DNA of 64,000 nt from Dasypus novemcinctus (lineage: Eukaryota > Chordata > Mammalia > Cingulata > Dasypodidae), in assembly GCF_030445035.2 (NCBI RefSeq), contig NC_080699.1, positions 10,912,001 to 10,976,000 of the forward strand, read 5' to 3'. Positions 25,001 through 35,964 of the stretch are shown here, piece by piece. The position numbers were made by a program, and so were the translations under genes. The notes beneath the pieces are model-generated. The model had not been told where the DNA came from and ran no database searches. It saw nothing but the letters and a program-made list of their open reading frames with translations. Positions within the stretch are counted from its first letter, which is position 1, and every line of letters starts with the position of its first letter.

Positions 25001-28000
25001 TTGTCTTTCCTTATTCAGCAAACACAGCATGATTTTTCCAGTGGATTTACTCTAGGAATCTCATTCATGTGGACTTTCTGTCATCTCTGAGCAAGATTAT
25101 GTTGAGTGTTTCTCAAAACGCTGTCTATCAGATAGGTAATGTGAGCCATGTATGCAGTTTTACATTTTTGGATAGCCACATTATGAAAAGTAAAAAGAAA
25201 CAGGTGAAATTAAATTTAAGAATGGTTTTATTTAGTTTAATATATACAAAATATTACCATTCCAACATGTCGTAGCCACAGTGCTTGCATTTAATAGCCA
25301 CACATAGCTAGTGGCTACTATATCGGATGGTACAAAATCCCGTCTGGGATGAGTCTCCTCCCAATCTAGACTGTACACAGAAACCCTAACATACACCCAC
25401 ACTTCTAGAATCCTGAATCCTGTAACATCCAGGTATTATTCTTTTCAAAAATCTCAGCCTGAATTTTTAACCTTTCCAGAAGAAATGGGCTTCAATTATG
25501 CCTGGACAAGTTGTATGCCAGCTATTTAAAGGAGAAATGCTGTTTAGAAGCCACGGCGGTATACCCAGGGTCAAAAGGACAATTTTGTTTTATTTTTTTG
25601 CCAGAGATTCTGACTTGTTCTGGATGTCCTTGCCTCCCAAGAGCTGAGTAACAAACTCTAAATTTTTCAACCCATGTTTGAGAATCTGTGGAAATAGCTC
25701 TTCCTTACTGGAGAAGTTTCAATCTGAGGTCCTCCTAAATTATATAATTTTATCCTTTACTGCTTGGCCTGATTTGACTGTGATTGTGCAAGAGACTGGG
25801 AAAGCCCAGAGCCTGCCCCCTGGAGAAAAAAGAAGAGGAATTTATAATTAGAAATTTGAAGAGCAGCATACCACAATGTAATATAATGAGGTGTCTGTCC
25901 AGGAAAGGAATAAACTTTTATGTTTGGTTTCATGAACCACCTAGGAAATTCTCCAATTTGATCTTATAATTTTTCTCTTTTCAAATATTTCACTCTTTTT
26001 TTTTTTTTTTTTTTTGCCATTAGTTTTTGAATAATGTTTGTAGATAAATATCTTTCTAAAAAGTATAGGCTCAAGCTCTGGGAGATAGAAAATTGTATAA
26101 GTCTCCAAGGCCACCAAAATTTCTGAACATTTCCAAATTTTGATAGATTAGACATCAATCTATCTATGACACATGGTCTCCTCCCAACTCCAGAAGATTC
26201 CTTCCAGTGTGAAGACCTCCAGGGTCCTGGAATGTCCCTCAGTCAGAGAGTCTGTTTCCTCATCAAAGGTCTCTTCCTCTGTTTCCAGTTTATTGACAAG
26301 TTTGGAGGACTCTCCATATTAACATCATCTCCTGAGTGCCCGTTTTGGTCCCAGTAATGGATATAAGGTTTGCAGGTTTCTATCTTACATCTAATAGTAA
26401 TATTAACATGAAACATGATCCTTTCATTGCAGCACAGTAATTGCTAAGGAACTGACCATTGCCCAAAGGAATCTCCCATTACTGTGGCAGTACAACAGAA
26501 AGAAATGAGGCAATTAGAAAGTTCAGATAAAAAAACTCAATTTCTGAGTCTCACCTGGTATCTCAAGAAATGCTCAAGAAACCATTAAACTGATAAAATC
26601 AGGAAGGAACTGGCATGGGATTGGACTGAGCCATTGCCCTTGGCAGTGGTAATTGGCTGGTTAACTAACTAAATGACAAGAGTGCCTGGCAACTAGTAGT
26701 TTGTTAAATGAAACAAACAAACAAATACTCTTGGAATCTTCCTGTCCCGTGTTCCGTTCCCTCCCCTCAAGGCTATGCTAGTCTCCACAGAACGGCCTGA
26801 GCAGAGCCTTCACGGGTGCTATTGGCCCCTCCTCACCCAGCATCCTGGCCTGTTAGGCCAATGAATGCACAGTGATTGGAGACCCCTCGTGCAGAGAGAA
26901 CCCACAGAGCCACTGAACCTCCCCTGAGAAGGCCACACCTGCCTCCTGCCTGCCACAGCTATTGTTGACAGGATAGGTTATTTCAGATTAGAGTTTGGTG
27001 CTACTTGTTATTCCTGGGGTTGCTAAAGGCATTCTGATTCAGTTTTTGATCCCTATTTCCACCATTTCCTTTCAATCTAGAATGTTACTAACCCATCCCA
27101 TGTTTGAATGGAACCAGTTTAAATATCAAAGAGAATGCAGTCTTGTTCGCCATCTTGTGTGTCTATCAGACTAGCAGGTGCTTCCTACTGGTGGGAATGT
27201 CCCTTCTTCATAGAGGACTACTATTGAAATAGCTGATTTGATATAGTGAGGTCTCTCCAATTTATGTTGCCTTATGCTTATTATTGATAAACTAGTGTTC
27301 CAAGGTCAAGGATTTCAGGTAAAACTTGGTAGCAAATTGAGTCTGTCACTGGTGAACTTGGGCCTGAGAACATTTAGGCTCTAGTAATATTTATAATTCA
27401 ATTCTGGGCCAAAGGTTTTGAAGGGTTATAAACATTTTTATGCTTTATAGGGGTTTTCCTTATCATATTTTCATAGCTTGCAGAAATGGATAAGCACTAA
27501 AAATCTTAGTGTCTACACCATAATTATGATAACTAGTAGTTATTTCATGCATGTTCTTCATTTGTCTATTCATCCTATATTTATTAAGTACATGCTATGT
27601 GCCTGGCACTTTAAAAGCTATAATTCACTGATGAAAAAAACCAGTTATGCTTTTGGTTTGAGAAACATGGTGGATGACAGTCCTGTTTACTGAGATAGAA
27701 GGGGGATAAACGTGGAAAAGATTTGATGGGGGCAATCAAGTGTTTAATTTTAGATATGTTGCTCCCATGGTTCCAGTGGACATTCAAGTGGATATGCTGA
27801 ATATGCAGCTAAAAGTAAGTGAGTTTGGAGCTCAGAGGAGAGTTCCGGATGAGAGCTAACTCTTGATGGGAGCTGTCACTGTGCCTGAGGTTATGCTCCA
27901 TATCTTAGAAAGCCTTATGAGGAAGGCACTGGCATTTTCCCTATATTACATATGCTGAGACTGATGTCTAAAGAGGTTAAGAAACTTGCACAAATTCACA

Positions 28001-31000
28001 TCGTTTCCAAGGTAACAGAACCTCGAATCAGGTTCAAGCATCCCTTACTACACAGTGTCTACAATTAGTTATTACCATGAACAGCTTCAACACAAGGACT
28101 TGGCTTTTTCGCTAATTTCAAATGTGGTCTTCTCACACAAAAGACAAGCTGGTCTCTAAATGGACATAAGTTTAGTGAAAAGGATACTTTAGCAATGGAA
28201 GGATGGGAGGATCAGAGAAGACACTGATGGAGACCTGGGGATGATGGGAAATATGAGATTCATGTCGATGAATCAGTCTTACCTTCTGTACTGGTGGACT
28301 CTACTTCTTTGTTTAGAAGGGTGTCAACTAGGATTTGTCTTGCCTCGCGGCCTTTCTTTCGGACAGTATCCACAAAGACCCAAGCCTTATCTTTAGGTTT
28401 GGCATCATAAAATTTTTTCTCTTCTTCTTCATCCAATTTCAGGACATTTTTTTCTACCAAGTCTTCACAAAGGCTGGTTATGAGTCCTTTCCCCATGGAT
28501 TCCAAAGCCTTAAGTGTTGTTTTGTTCCAGCGGTTTTCTGTCAGAAATGCAAAAACCCCTTCAACTGTGGCCACAGCTTAGAGTTTTGCACCCACTTCAA
28601 AGACAGCTCCCAATAATGTAAAATACTCTTGAAAAAATAACTCCTGACCATTTCACCATCTTGCCAGTAAATTATATGTTTCTTTCATTGTACCTGTAGA
28701 CTCCTCTTGCCCCATCAAATTGATTCTAGGCTGTGTGCAACAATTTATCACCGGTTAAGATTTTCTTTTGTAGCTTCTCATCTCCCCTTTCATGGCATTG
28801 AGACTAATGCTAACTACCTAGCCATGCTTTATTCTCTCGTTTCTTTTTCTTCTTCCCAAAGCCCATGATGGTGATGATCCACCTGGAATGTATGCTCTGA
28901 AGCAAGTTCACATCCTTACCTAGACTGTAAATCCCTCCTCCAATGATTGTAAGATCTTTCCTCTCATTCATATTTAGCACTAAGACTTGGTAAAAGCACT
29001 ATGACTTAGACTTTTTGTCATTGTGTCCATATCCTATACTCATATCTTTGTGCTTGAAAAGATTAATGTACTGAATATTTTTGTGGAATACATGAATGGA
29101 TGAATAAGTGAATGAATGCATCTAAAGTTCTAATTCTTTAAGATCTTATTCTCAATCAATAATCAGAATTGAAAATAATCTGGTGAATAATCTTTCAATA
29201 TTATAGATCAATTTGAAACCAGGTTAATGTATTACTTCCTAGGATAATATAAATTTTTATAGGGAAATATACAAGTCAAAGTACTAATCCCTTTATTTTA
29301 AGACTATATATATAATTTGGCAGGAGGTGTATGGGAAGAGTGAGTAGCTCATCAATTCTCAATTAACTCTAAACAGGTAGCTATTTGTCCATCTAGACAC
29401 AAAAGGGCATTTTCTAAGGAAAATGTGCCAGGACGTTAAACAAGAGTGTTGGCCTAGAAGTACCAGCCTCATTGTCCATGCACTCCTCATTACTATTTCA
29501 ATAGTGTTTATCATACAATTAGTTTGAGAAAGAAATGTGTAAGTTAAAATGAACAAAATGTTACTTAATATCAATTAACTTAACAACTAATATTTCCTAT
29601 GCACTTAAATTGATAAAAAATGAAATACATATAAAACAATGTATGTCATCTCCATCATTATTATTATTACTTGCAAGACTTTACAGAAGTACACGATTCT
29701 CACAAGAATAAATGGGATAGTTATTATGTTCCCTAGCTCACATATAATTCAGATAACCTGTCCTAAAGCACATGAATTAGCATTTAAATCCTGTTCTTTT
29801 GCCACATGCTATTTAGTAGACCATGACACAACTTCATTCATAATCGTGAAGTATCATAATTAATAATCATTAAACCCTTATCATACCAAATGCTTTCAAT
29901 GAACCTTCTCACTTAAGTTTCATAGAAAATATCATATAGCACATATGTTAGTATCTCTATTTCATGGAAAAGATAACAGACACAGAGAAGTCTCAGTGAT
30001 TGATCAAATCATGTGTAGAGTATATAGTGTACAGGGAGTGGGGGGCATGGATTCAAACCTAGTGATTCTGAATCCAGAGCCCAAGTCTTTAATCATCACC
30101 TTGACTTACATGTGACTTGATAAAGGTCCACTTAAGAGAACACAGGCAAAATACTTCAGGAAATCAAGAAGATCAGATAAATTCTAATGGGTGGGGTTTC
30201 ATAAAAAAGACCTCTTAAAAAGAGGTGGTGGAAACACTAGTCCTTAAATATGGTATAATGACATTGAATCAGAGTTTCAAGAATTGCAAGCAGAGCATAG
30301 GTTGGTGTCTGGAATATTCACCCAGCCTGGAGTCAGGGTTTCTGTTCTAGTTGTTTGAATCTTCTAAAGCTAGTAGGATTTTCACTGAAAGAATAGTATG
30401 GGGAGAAAGACAGTAAGAAACAAAACCTAAAAGCTTCTGCCTGAGGTTCTCACACACTTTATCATGGTTTCAATTATTACCTTATTCAAATGTCTCCCAA
30501 ATTTATAGATTTAGCCAAGGTGTGGATCCCCAAAATGGGCCTATATATTCAACTGACTATGAGACGTCTCTTCTTAATATCCCACATACTCCTTAAACTC
30601 CATTTATTTTAAGCTGAACTGCTAATTTTTCCTTCACCTCCTTCATTCCCTATACTAGGAAATGATAATGTCGAACTCCCAAGGACACAAAAGCAGAAAA
30701 GATGAGAAGCATTGATCTTGTTCCACCTTTTTGAAATCTTGTTTTCCTTCTCTCCCCAAATGATATTGCTTTGATCTGCTAAATATTCAAGAATTTGACC
30801 ACTTCTCTCAATTCTAACTGCTCATTATTGTAGTTCAGGCCAACCTCCTTCCTTTCCTAACTACTATAAGAACCCTTCAAATCTGCTCTTATACCCTTCC
30901 AATCTATTCTTTAAAATGCAGTAGTGAATGTTTCAATTTATAGATTTGATCATGTAACCTCTCAGCTTAATCTCACCCAGGCCTTCTCATTTATTTCAGA

Positions 31001-34000
31001 ATAAGCCTCCAACATTTAAGAAGGCATACGGGACCTTGGTGAGCTGTCGGCCCTCCTCCACTGTAGCCTCATCTATTCCTACTCTCACCTTGCTCAGTAC
31101 ATTTCAAAGACTCTGCCCGCCCTTCAGCTCCTAGACAGCCTCTACTTGGAACCTCCAGGCTTGCGGTCTCCTCGCCCCCACATTCCTTCCTTTTCCTTTA
31201 AACTCCCTGTTTATTCTCAGATTAGATGCTGCTTCTTTCAGAAAAGCTTCTTTGATGCTCCTAGACTAGATGGAATATCAGAGGTATGTCCTCCCAGGAC
31301 ACGTGTTTCTCCTGAGGGTAACATTTTTTCCATGTTATGCACATACCTATTTCTTGTATGCTGCAGTTGAGATCTGTGCTCTGTGAGGCCAAGGAGCCTG
31401 AACTAAACCTGCACTACTTCTGGCATTCTGGAGGTGCTCAAGAATTGTTTAGTGAGTGAGTGATCAAAAGAACGTTTGAACAAGTGAATAAAATTTAGGT
31501 GTGGGCCAACTCATGAAGAATCTGTAATAACTAAGGAAGTAAGCTTGATTTTACTTAATAAGCAAATGAGCACATTGAAAGTTTTCAAACAGAGGGAAGG
31601 CATTCATTTACTCATTCATTAAGGAGTATTTAATGAGTGTTTGTTGGCAAAAAAAAAAAACTCTGCTAGTGTTGGCAGTACCATGTTGGACATATAGGCT
31701 AACCGTCAAGTGGAGAGACAGATACTCAAGTAAGTAAAATGGGTCCCACCATAAAATTTAAATCATGGCTCTATCTACACGATAACTATGAGCAAAGGCT
31801 TTGGAAGGAGGATGGCTGCCCTGAGGAGTGAGGGCTTGAACAGGGATCTAAAGCATTGGTAAGAGTTTGTCTCCTGGACAAGCTGGGCTGGTCTCCTGGC
31901 AAAGAGTATTGTGAGAAGATGCATAAAAGACTGAGGGTAACTGACATAATCAGGGAGCAAGGAGCATAAACTTGGGCTAGAACAGCTTTAGAAAAAAGAG
32001 TAGAGAAGTTGAAGCGTGCAGTTCTGCCTGAAGTCAGAGTGATCACAGACAGACTGGCCATAGGAAACCTTTTGCAGAAAATTGGAGTAATTGCAGTCTT
32101 GAGTTTGAAACTCAGGCAAACCAGATCACTCCACTCCATAGACATTTGTCCTAAGACAAATTACTTGCCTCTCTCATAGTGTTCTCCTCAATTATAAAAT
32201 AGGAATAATAAGACCAAACTTTTTGGTAGATTTAAATATTCAATCAGGCAGGTATAAAGTACCTGTCATATGGTAGGTGTTCAAAATAATAGCTGTGGGT
32301 TGATGCTTTCTTTGGCTTTGTTGTTGAAACATTTGAGGAATCGAGGTTGCAGGAATAATAGAATTGGAGGGAATCATTTAGGAGGGAGAAGTCACCCATA
32401 CCACATTTTTGCTTCCAGACATTCTAGGACATTATTCCCAAGGAGGTTAATTTAACATTGTCCAGCTCAACTCGATGGTATATGCATTGAGCCATTTTAC
32501 TTGTCTTTGTCTTGTCTTAAAATTTCTGACATCTGTTATCTAATGAATCCAATAACCAATGAGGTTTACTGATGTGGCCAAAGACGTGGCCATGGGTGTA
32601 AATTCAAACAACCGCTCCTCAGTCAAATGATTGTTCAGTACTAAGAAGGTGACAAAAAAAGAATCAACCCTTGCATTTTTATGAGCTTAAATTAAATGTC
32701 AAGAGATGGGCTATAAACCCTGAAAAGAATTATACTTCAGGGACAATCATAGGAACAAAAAAAAATAACAACCAGGAAGTATGAGTGGATGAACACACAC
32801 ACACAAAAATTTTTAATGAAGCTGAAATGATGCTTTATAAAGATTAGTAGATAAATGTTTAAATACATTTTGAAAGGTCGGAAAGTCTGAGGAGTTCAGA
32901 CATGATTTTTAAAGGATGGCAGCACAATATGGTGAATGTAATTAACACCACTGAATTACAGACTTGAGAGTGGTTAAAATGGGAAATTTTATGTTGTGTA
33001 TATGTCACCAGGAGGGTAAAAATAGCAACATAGAACTGTACGACACACAGTGTAGACTATGTACTGTGTGCATAGTCCCACATAAACTGTGGACTATAAT
33101 TATTAAGGTAGTAATAGTGGTTCATCGGTTGTAATTGTCATTGGGGCAACTCTAGCAGGGCTGGCTGCACGTCCCTGGGCCTCATAAATGCATCCTGTGC
33201 TCTGGACAGGTGTGTCAGCTTGGCAGGCTAGTGGATCAGGGGATAAGGGCCTGCAGTAGGTTCCTTCCCTCTGGGCCTACGCATCCATCACATTCGTTGG
33301 GGGCAGCCTGACTCCGGTGGGAGGGTTTTATGACCTCCAGCCCTGTGGTTTGTTGTCCCCAGCCTGTCCCTGGCCTGGAGGGAGCGGGGTTCTGCAGTAC
33401 TCAACCCTGAGAGAGGGGTGCTGCATTAGAATATCTCCCCGCCAAGGCCATAGATGGCCACCTGCTGCCTGTGGGATGCTGGCAGCCAATGGCGAGGTTG
33501 ACCGTGCTCTGTCTCTTCTCAATGGGAGTGAAATATCTTCCCGTCATGTCCCATGTCAGTCATACTTTTATTGGGGGTCCCGACACTTGTATTGGAGGAG
33601 TTGACACCTCTTGAGGTGTCTCTTCTTCTGCCCACCAGTAACAAAGTAACCACAATAATGCAAAGTATAAATAATCGGGAAAACTGGGGGTGGGCAGATG
33701 GGGATATGGAACTTGGAAACTTCCGCATAATCATTCTATAAACCTACAACTGCTGGAGGGAAGGAAGGGAGGCAGGGAGGGAGGAAAGAAGGAAGGGCCA
33801 TAGGGAGCCATTGTGTGTTTCTGAGTGAGAGAATTATATGAATTATATGACTAGAGACCTAGAAGGTAAGAACTGGAACGTACCTAACTAATCATCCTTC
33901 CCAGGAATGCTATAGTCTGCAGACAACCCTATGTCAGGTCAGCTGCATAAGAATTATCTGTAGAACTTTAAAAAGTTGTATGTACATGCCTACAGTCTAC

Positions 34001-35214
34001 TTACAATTGTGCAATTCTGGATCAGAGGAGGGTGTGATAATCTAAATATTTTTTAAAAGTGATAAAATTATATAGAGAAAGCTTGGGGACCCTGTAAAAG
34101 CCAAAACATCTGTACCCTACCTCTGCTCTGAGCTCCCTCTTGTTTCTTTTTGATAACTTTTGAACTTTAAAATCCCCACCAAAGTGACTGATTCAAATAA
34201 CAAACCAAGCCCCTGGCGCATTACATCGGACCCAATACAAAATAAAGCCCACCCGTCCTAAATCCACCTCTATTAGATGGCCAAAGCCAGTTCAATCCCT
34301 AGGAGTCAAGCTAATGCCTTGTAAGGCTCTAAAAAATCATTTGCCATTCCTGAAACATCAAAGCTTTTTCCGTTTTTATACAAGACTGGGCTTCCATACT
34401 ACAGCAAAACTTTTGGTATCTTGAATAAAATGCCGCAATCTGCAACCTTGACTCCAGTTTGTCCATTGACAAAGGAACTACAGAGTCTTCAGATAACCGC
34501 CAAGATTTAGGAATCACTGATCTAGTTAAACCTCTTCCCTCTCCAGGGAGGAAAGTGAAGTCAGAGAAGGGCTGACATGTTTAAGCACTAGCTGTATGAA
34601 TAGCTAATGGCTCGACCACTTAGGTTTTTCGGATTCTGTGTCTAAGAAAGTTTAACCTGATCACAAGGGTCATAACCTGGAGGCAGCAATACCAGTTAAA
34701 AATCAGTGATAGCAATCCAAGAAATACGGAGGAGCTCGGCCAGGTTGCAACAGGGCTAGGATGAAAGGGGAAATGACTGAGTCGTTTTAAAAAGACCTAG
34801 AGTGTAATTCAATACGGGGACTGGCAAAAGGGGGCGGGGATCCAAAGGCTCTCAGATCTGAATCTGTTAGCAAAATTTATGACGTGGGTGATTAATTTAG
34901 ATGAAGAAGAGCAGAGAAGATCTGAGTTCATTTAAAAACTTCCAGAGATGTCTCACAGGAAAACAACTTACTCTGTTTGTCCTTCTTCTTTCTCTCTTTG
35001 CCTACCTGAAGCTGAAAGAAAGGAATTCACTTCTTCCTGGCTCTGAAACATTTGGAGAGCACGTTCCACTCCTGTGTGTCTAAAGCAATCCAGCTGGCAA
35101 ACTTTTGACCCCTTCCCCTTTTGTTATTTCTGTATCATGGGGCAGTGAATAAAGTGTTTTCTGAGACCCTAGTACCTGGCCCCTGGTCAGAAAAAGACCC
35201 CACTCACCAGCCAT
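18941..35214 (-). CDS. CASP4: Caspase-4 (CASP4/5/11 orthologue), whole gene span, 8 coding exons
   Basis: Inflammatory caspase: its family binds cytosolic lipopolysaccharide through the N-terminal CARD and cleaves gasdermin D to cause pyroptosis. Coding exons (minus strand) are 35208-35214, 28283-28537, 24614-24723, 23663-23836, 22293-22527, 21326-21457, 20580-20689 and 18941-19039. They total 1122 nt, giving 373 aa plus stop, and all phases agree. The protein starts MAENRW and has a CARD (about 1-88), a linker, p20 (about 125-285) and p10 ending YLFPGN. The catalytic motifs are MSHG (His210) and QACRG (Cys258), the same numbers as human caspase-4. Substrate-pocket arginines are present in DRTRLAL and ISWRD. 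Human caspase-4 is 377 aa; the four missing residues lie in the p20-p10 linker. The interdomain site LEED (Asp285) is kept, but the human WVRD site is replaced by WVSY. CASP1 lies directly upstream in the same orientation. The gene looks intact and functional. The splice model is inferred from sequence and homology, not from transcripts. Confidence 0.95.
20043..20285 (+). mobile_element. L2 3' fragment in CASP4 intron 7
   Basis: GAGCGTAAGCTCCAGGTAGT and ATTCAATACATATTTATT match the L2 3' end pattern. The intron otherwise shows only low-complexity AT-rich DNA. Confidence 0.5.
20580..20689 (-). CDS. CASP4: CASP4 exon 7, p10
   Basis: 110 nt, acceptor ending atag, donor gtaagc. With the preceding C it reads [20 protein letters not shown] and then [17 protein letters not shown]. 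The SWR arginine lines the S1 pocket in all inflammatory caspases. It is the same length as the CASP1 exon at 38484-38593. Confidence 0.95.
21326..21457 (-). CDS. CASP4: CASP4 exon 6, p20-p10 linker
   Basis: 132 nt, acceptor ctccacag, donor gtacgt. It encodes [20 protein letters not shown], then [20 protein letters not shown] and SSTP. The LEED/AVY cleavage motif (Asp285) and the Val after it, part of the gasdermin-D exosite in human caspase-4, are present. A tryptophan (Trp265) is available at about the exosite position. The human WVRD aspartate is absent (WVSY here); an SAD motif occurs ten residues further on. Confidence 0.95.
22293..22527 (-). CDS. CASP4: CASP4 exon 5, catalytic His and Cys
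   Basis: 235 nt, phase 0 in and phase 1 out, donor gtgagt. It encodes both catalytic residues: His210 in VLMSHG and Cys258 in IIIQACRG. The exon ends at the G after CRG, exactly as in the CASP1 exon at 41475-41709, which has the same length. Confidence 0.97.
22860..23345 (+). mobile_element. L2 fragment in CASP4 intron 4
   Basis: GAAGCCTTTCTTGACCACCT and CCAGTGCCAGGAATAGCTCT are typical L2 3' sequence in the plus orientation. A C-rich break at 23220 separates two parts. Confidence 0.55.
23663..23836 (-). CDS. CASP4: CASP4 exon 4, start of p20
   Basis: 174 nt, phase 0 at both ends, acceptor cctgcag and donor gtaaat. It encodes [19 protein letters not shown] and continues to DVEENLTAR. It contains the Arg of the S1 pocket (DRTRLAL) and the core beta strand LALIICN. 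The length equals that of the matching CASP1 exon at 42125-42298. Confidence 0.96.
24614..24723 (-). CDS. CASP4: CASP4 exon 3, CARD-p20 linker
   Basis: 110 nt from acceptor cctgcag to an unusual donor gtgctg, phase 1 in and phase 0 out. It encodes the linker ending [22 protein letters not shown]. The LKLCPxEEFLR stretch is diagnostic of caspase-4/5 (human LKLCPHEEFLRLC). The donor lacks the usual A at +3 and G at +5; the CASP1 linker exon has the same GTGCT start. Confidence 0.9.
25115..25345. mobile_element. Ancient MITE-like repeat in CASP4 intron 2
   Basis: CGCTGTCTATCAGATAGGTA at one end and AGTGGCTACTATATCGGATG at the other are related to the inverted ends of a placental MITE family whose members carry AAAGAAACAGGTGAAATTAA inside. 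I do not assign the family name. Confidence 0.5.
27880..28075 (-). mobile_element. MIR SINE in CASP4 intron 2
   Basis: Antisense MIR with the core CTAAAGAGGTTAAGAAACTT and GAATCAGGTTCAAGCATCCC. It lies about 200 bp downstream of the CARD exon in the transcript. Confidence 0.6.
28283..28537 (-). CDS. CASP4: CASP4 exon 2, CARD
   Basis: 255 nt between acceptor ctgacag and donor gtaaga, phase 1 at both ends. It encodes the CARD, with the family pattern [31 protein letters not shown] and [12 protein letters not shown]. It matches human caspase-4 (LKVLESLGKD, LVEQNVLNWKEEEKKKYYDAK) much better than caspase-1 or caspase-12. The many Lys and Arg residues suit the LPS-binding role known for this CARD. 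An open frame continues upstream into the intron with its own ATG, but the acceptor and homology both place the exon edge at 28537. Confidence 0.95.
28538..35207 (-). other. CASP4: CASP4 intron 1 (6.7 kb), old repeats only
   Basis: It contains a MIR at about 29890-30100 (antisense), an L2 at about 30830-31470 (plus), a MIR at 32095-32295 (plus), an L1-tail-like piece near 33000-33130 and a GGAA-rich microsatellite near 33757-33797. No further exon was recognised. Confidence 0.6.
35208..35214 (-). CDS. CASP4: CASP4 coding exon 1 (ATG + 4 nt)
   Basis: Only seven coding nucleotides, ATGGCTG, followed by a strong donor gtgagt. The last G joins AA at the start of exon 2 to make Glu, giving Met-Ala-Glu as in human caspase-4 (MAEG). 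It was chosen because it is the only ATGGCN-phase-1 donor combination I found between exon 2 and the CASP1 3' end, and because an ISRE lies 50 bp upstream. Position +4 is G, but -3 is C, so the Kozak context is moderate. Confidence 0.85.
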
Positions 35215-35263
35215 GGGTGACAGCCTCCGTCCCTCCTGCTGCGGTGAAGAGATCAACAGGCTC

Positions 35264-35273
35264 GAAACTGAAA
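35264..35273. promoter_or_regulatory. CASP4: ISRE upstream of CASP4
   Basis: GAAACTGAAA on the plus strand, a perfect GAAANNGAAA interferon-stimulated response element, 50 bp upstream of the CASP4 start codon. The stretch continues GGAAAGG, so a third GAAA-like half-site follows in register. Mouse caspase-11 and human CASP4/5 are known to be interferon-inducible. The identical ten bases occur at the same relative place in CASP1. Confidence 0.7.
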
Positions 35274-35360
35274 GGAAAGGAGCATTTCCTTCCTGCACAG
35301 GGTGGGAACTGCTAGACAGAGATTATGAAACTGCTGCCCAGAACTTCTAAATTCATTGTT

Positions 35361-35371
35361 GGGAAATTCCC
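35361..35371. promoter_or_regulatory. CASP4: NF-kB site upstream of CASP4
   Basis: GGGAAATTCCC, an 11-bp perfect palindrome fitting the NF-kB consensus GGGRNWYYCC, 147 bp upstream of the start codon. The mouse orthologue is known to need NF-kB for LPS induction. Binding here is inferred from the sequence match and position. Confidence 0.6.
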
Positions 35372-35550
35372 ATATAGTCAGCTAGACGACTTCCCAGTTG
35401 TGGACTCTGGTTTCTTCTTTAGGAAAAAAAAGTAGAAGCCACCAGCTTTGCTTCATTTGTTGGTACCTCTGACTGCCGTTTTCCTCCTTTTCATTTGTTT
35501 TTCTCTTTCTGTTGCACCACAACTCTCTCTTACCTTCTCCATGCTTTCTT

Positions 35551-35964
35551 TTTTTTTTTTTTTAAGATTTATTTATGTCTCTCCCCTTCCCCCCCCCCCA
35601 CCCAGTTGTCTGTTCTCTGTGTCTATTTGCTGCATCTTCTTTGTCCGCTTCAGTTGTCGTCAGCGGCACGGAAATCTGTGTCTCTTTTTGTTGCGTCATC
35701 TTGCTGTGTCAGCTCTCCGTGTGTGTGGGGCCATTCCTGGGCAGGCTGCACTCTCTTTTGCACTGGGCGACTCTCCTTACGGGGGTGCACTCCTTGCGCG
35801 TGGGGCTCCCCTATGTGGGGGACACCCTTGCGTGGCACGGCACTCCTTGCGCGCATCAGCACTGCGCATGGGCCAGCTCCACACTGGTCAAGGAGGCCCG
35901 GGGTTTGAACCGCGGACCTCCCATGTGGGAGACAGATGTCCTAACCACTGGGCCAAGTCCGCAG
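35551..35964 (-). mobile_element. DAS SINE, full length, antisense, in the CASP4-CASP1 spacer
   Basis: It runs from a T-run and AAGATTTATTTATG through the body to the head complement (GGTTTGAACCGCGGACCTCC). The long open frames across it come from the SINE and are not genes. It lies 180 bp beyond the CASP4 NF-kB site. Confidence 0.92.

Noticed and set aside
28538-28574. An upstream ATG start for CASP4 in the CARD frame
   Set aside because: The extra residues come from the intron polypyrimidine and acceptor region. The ctgacag acceptor and the MAE start from exon 1 fit the family better.
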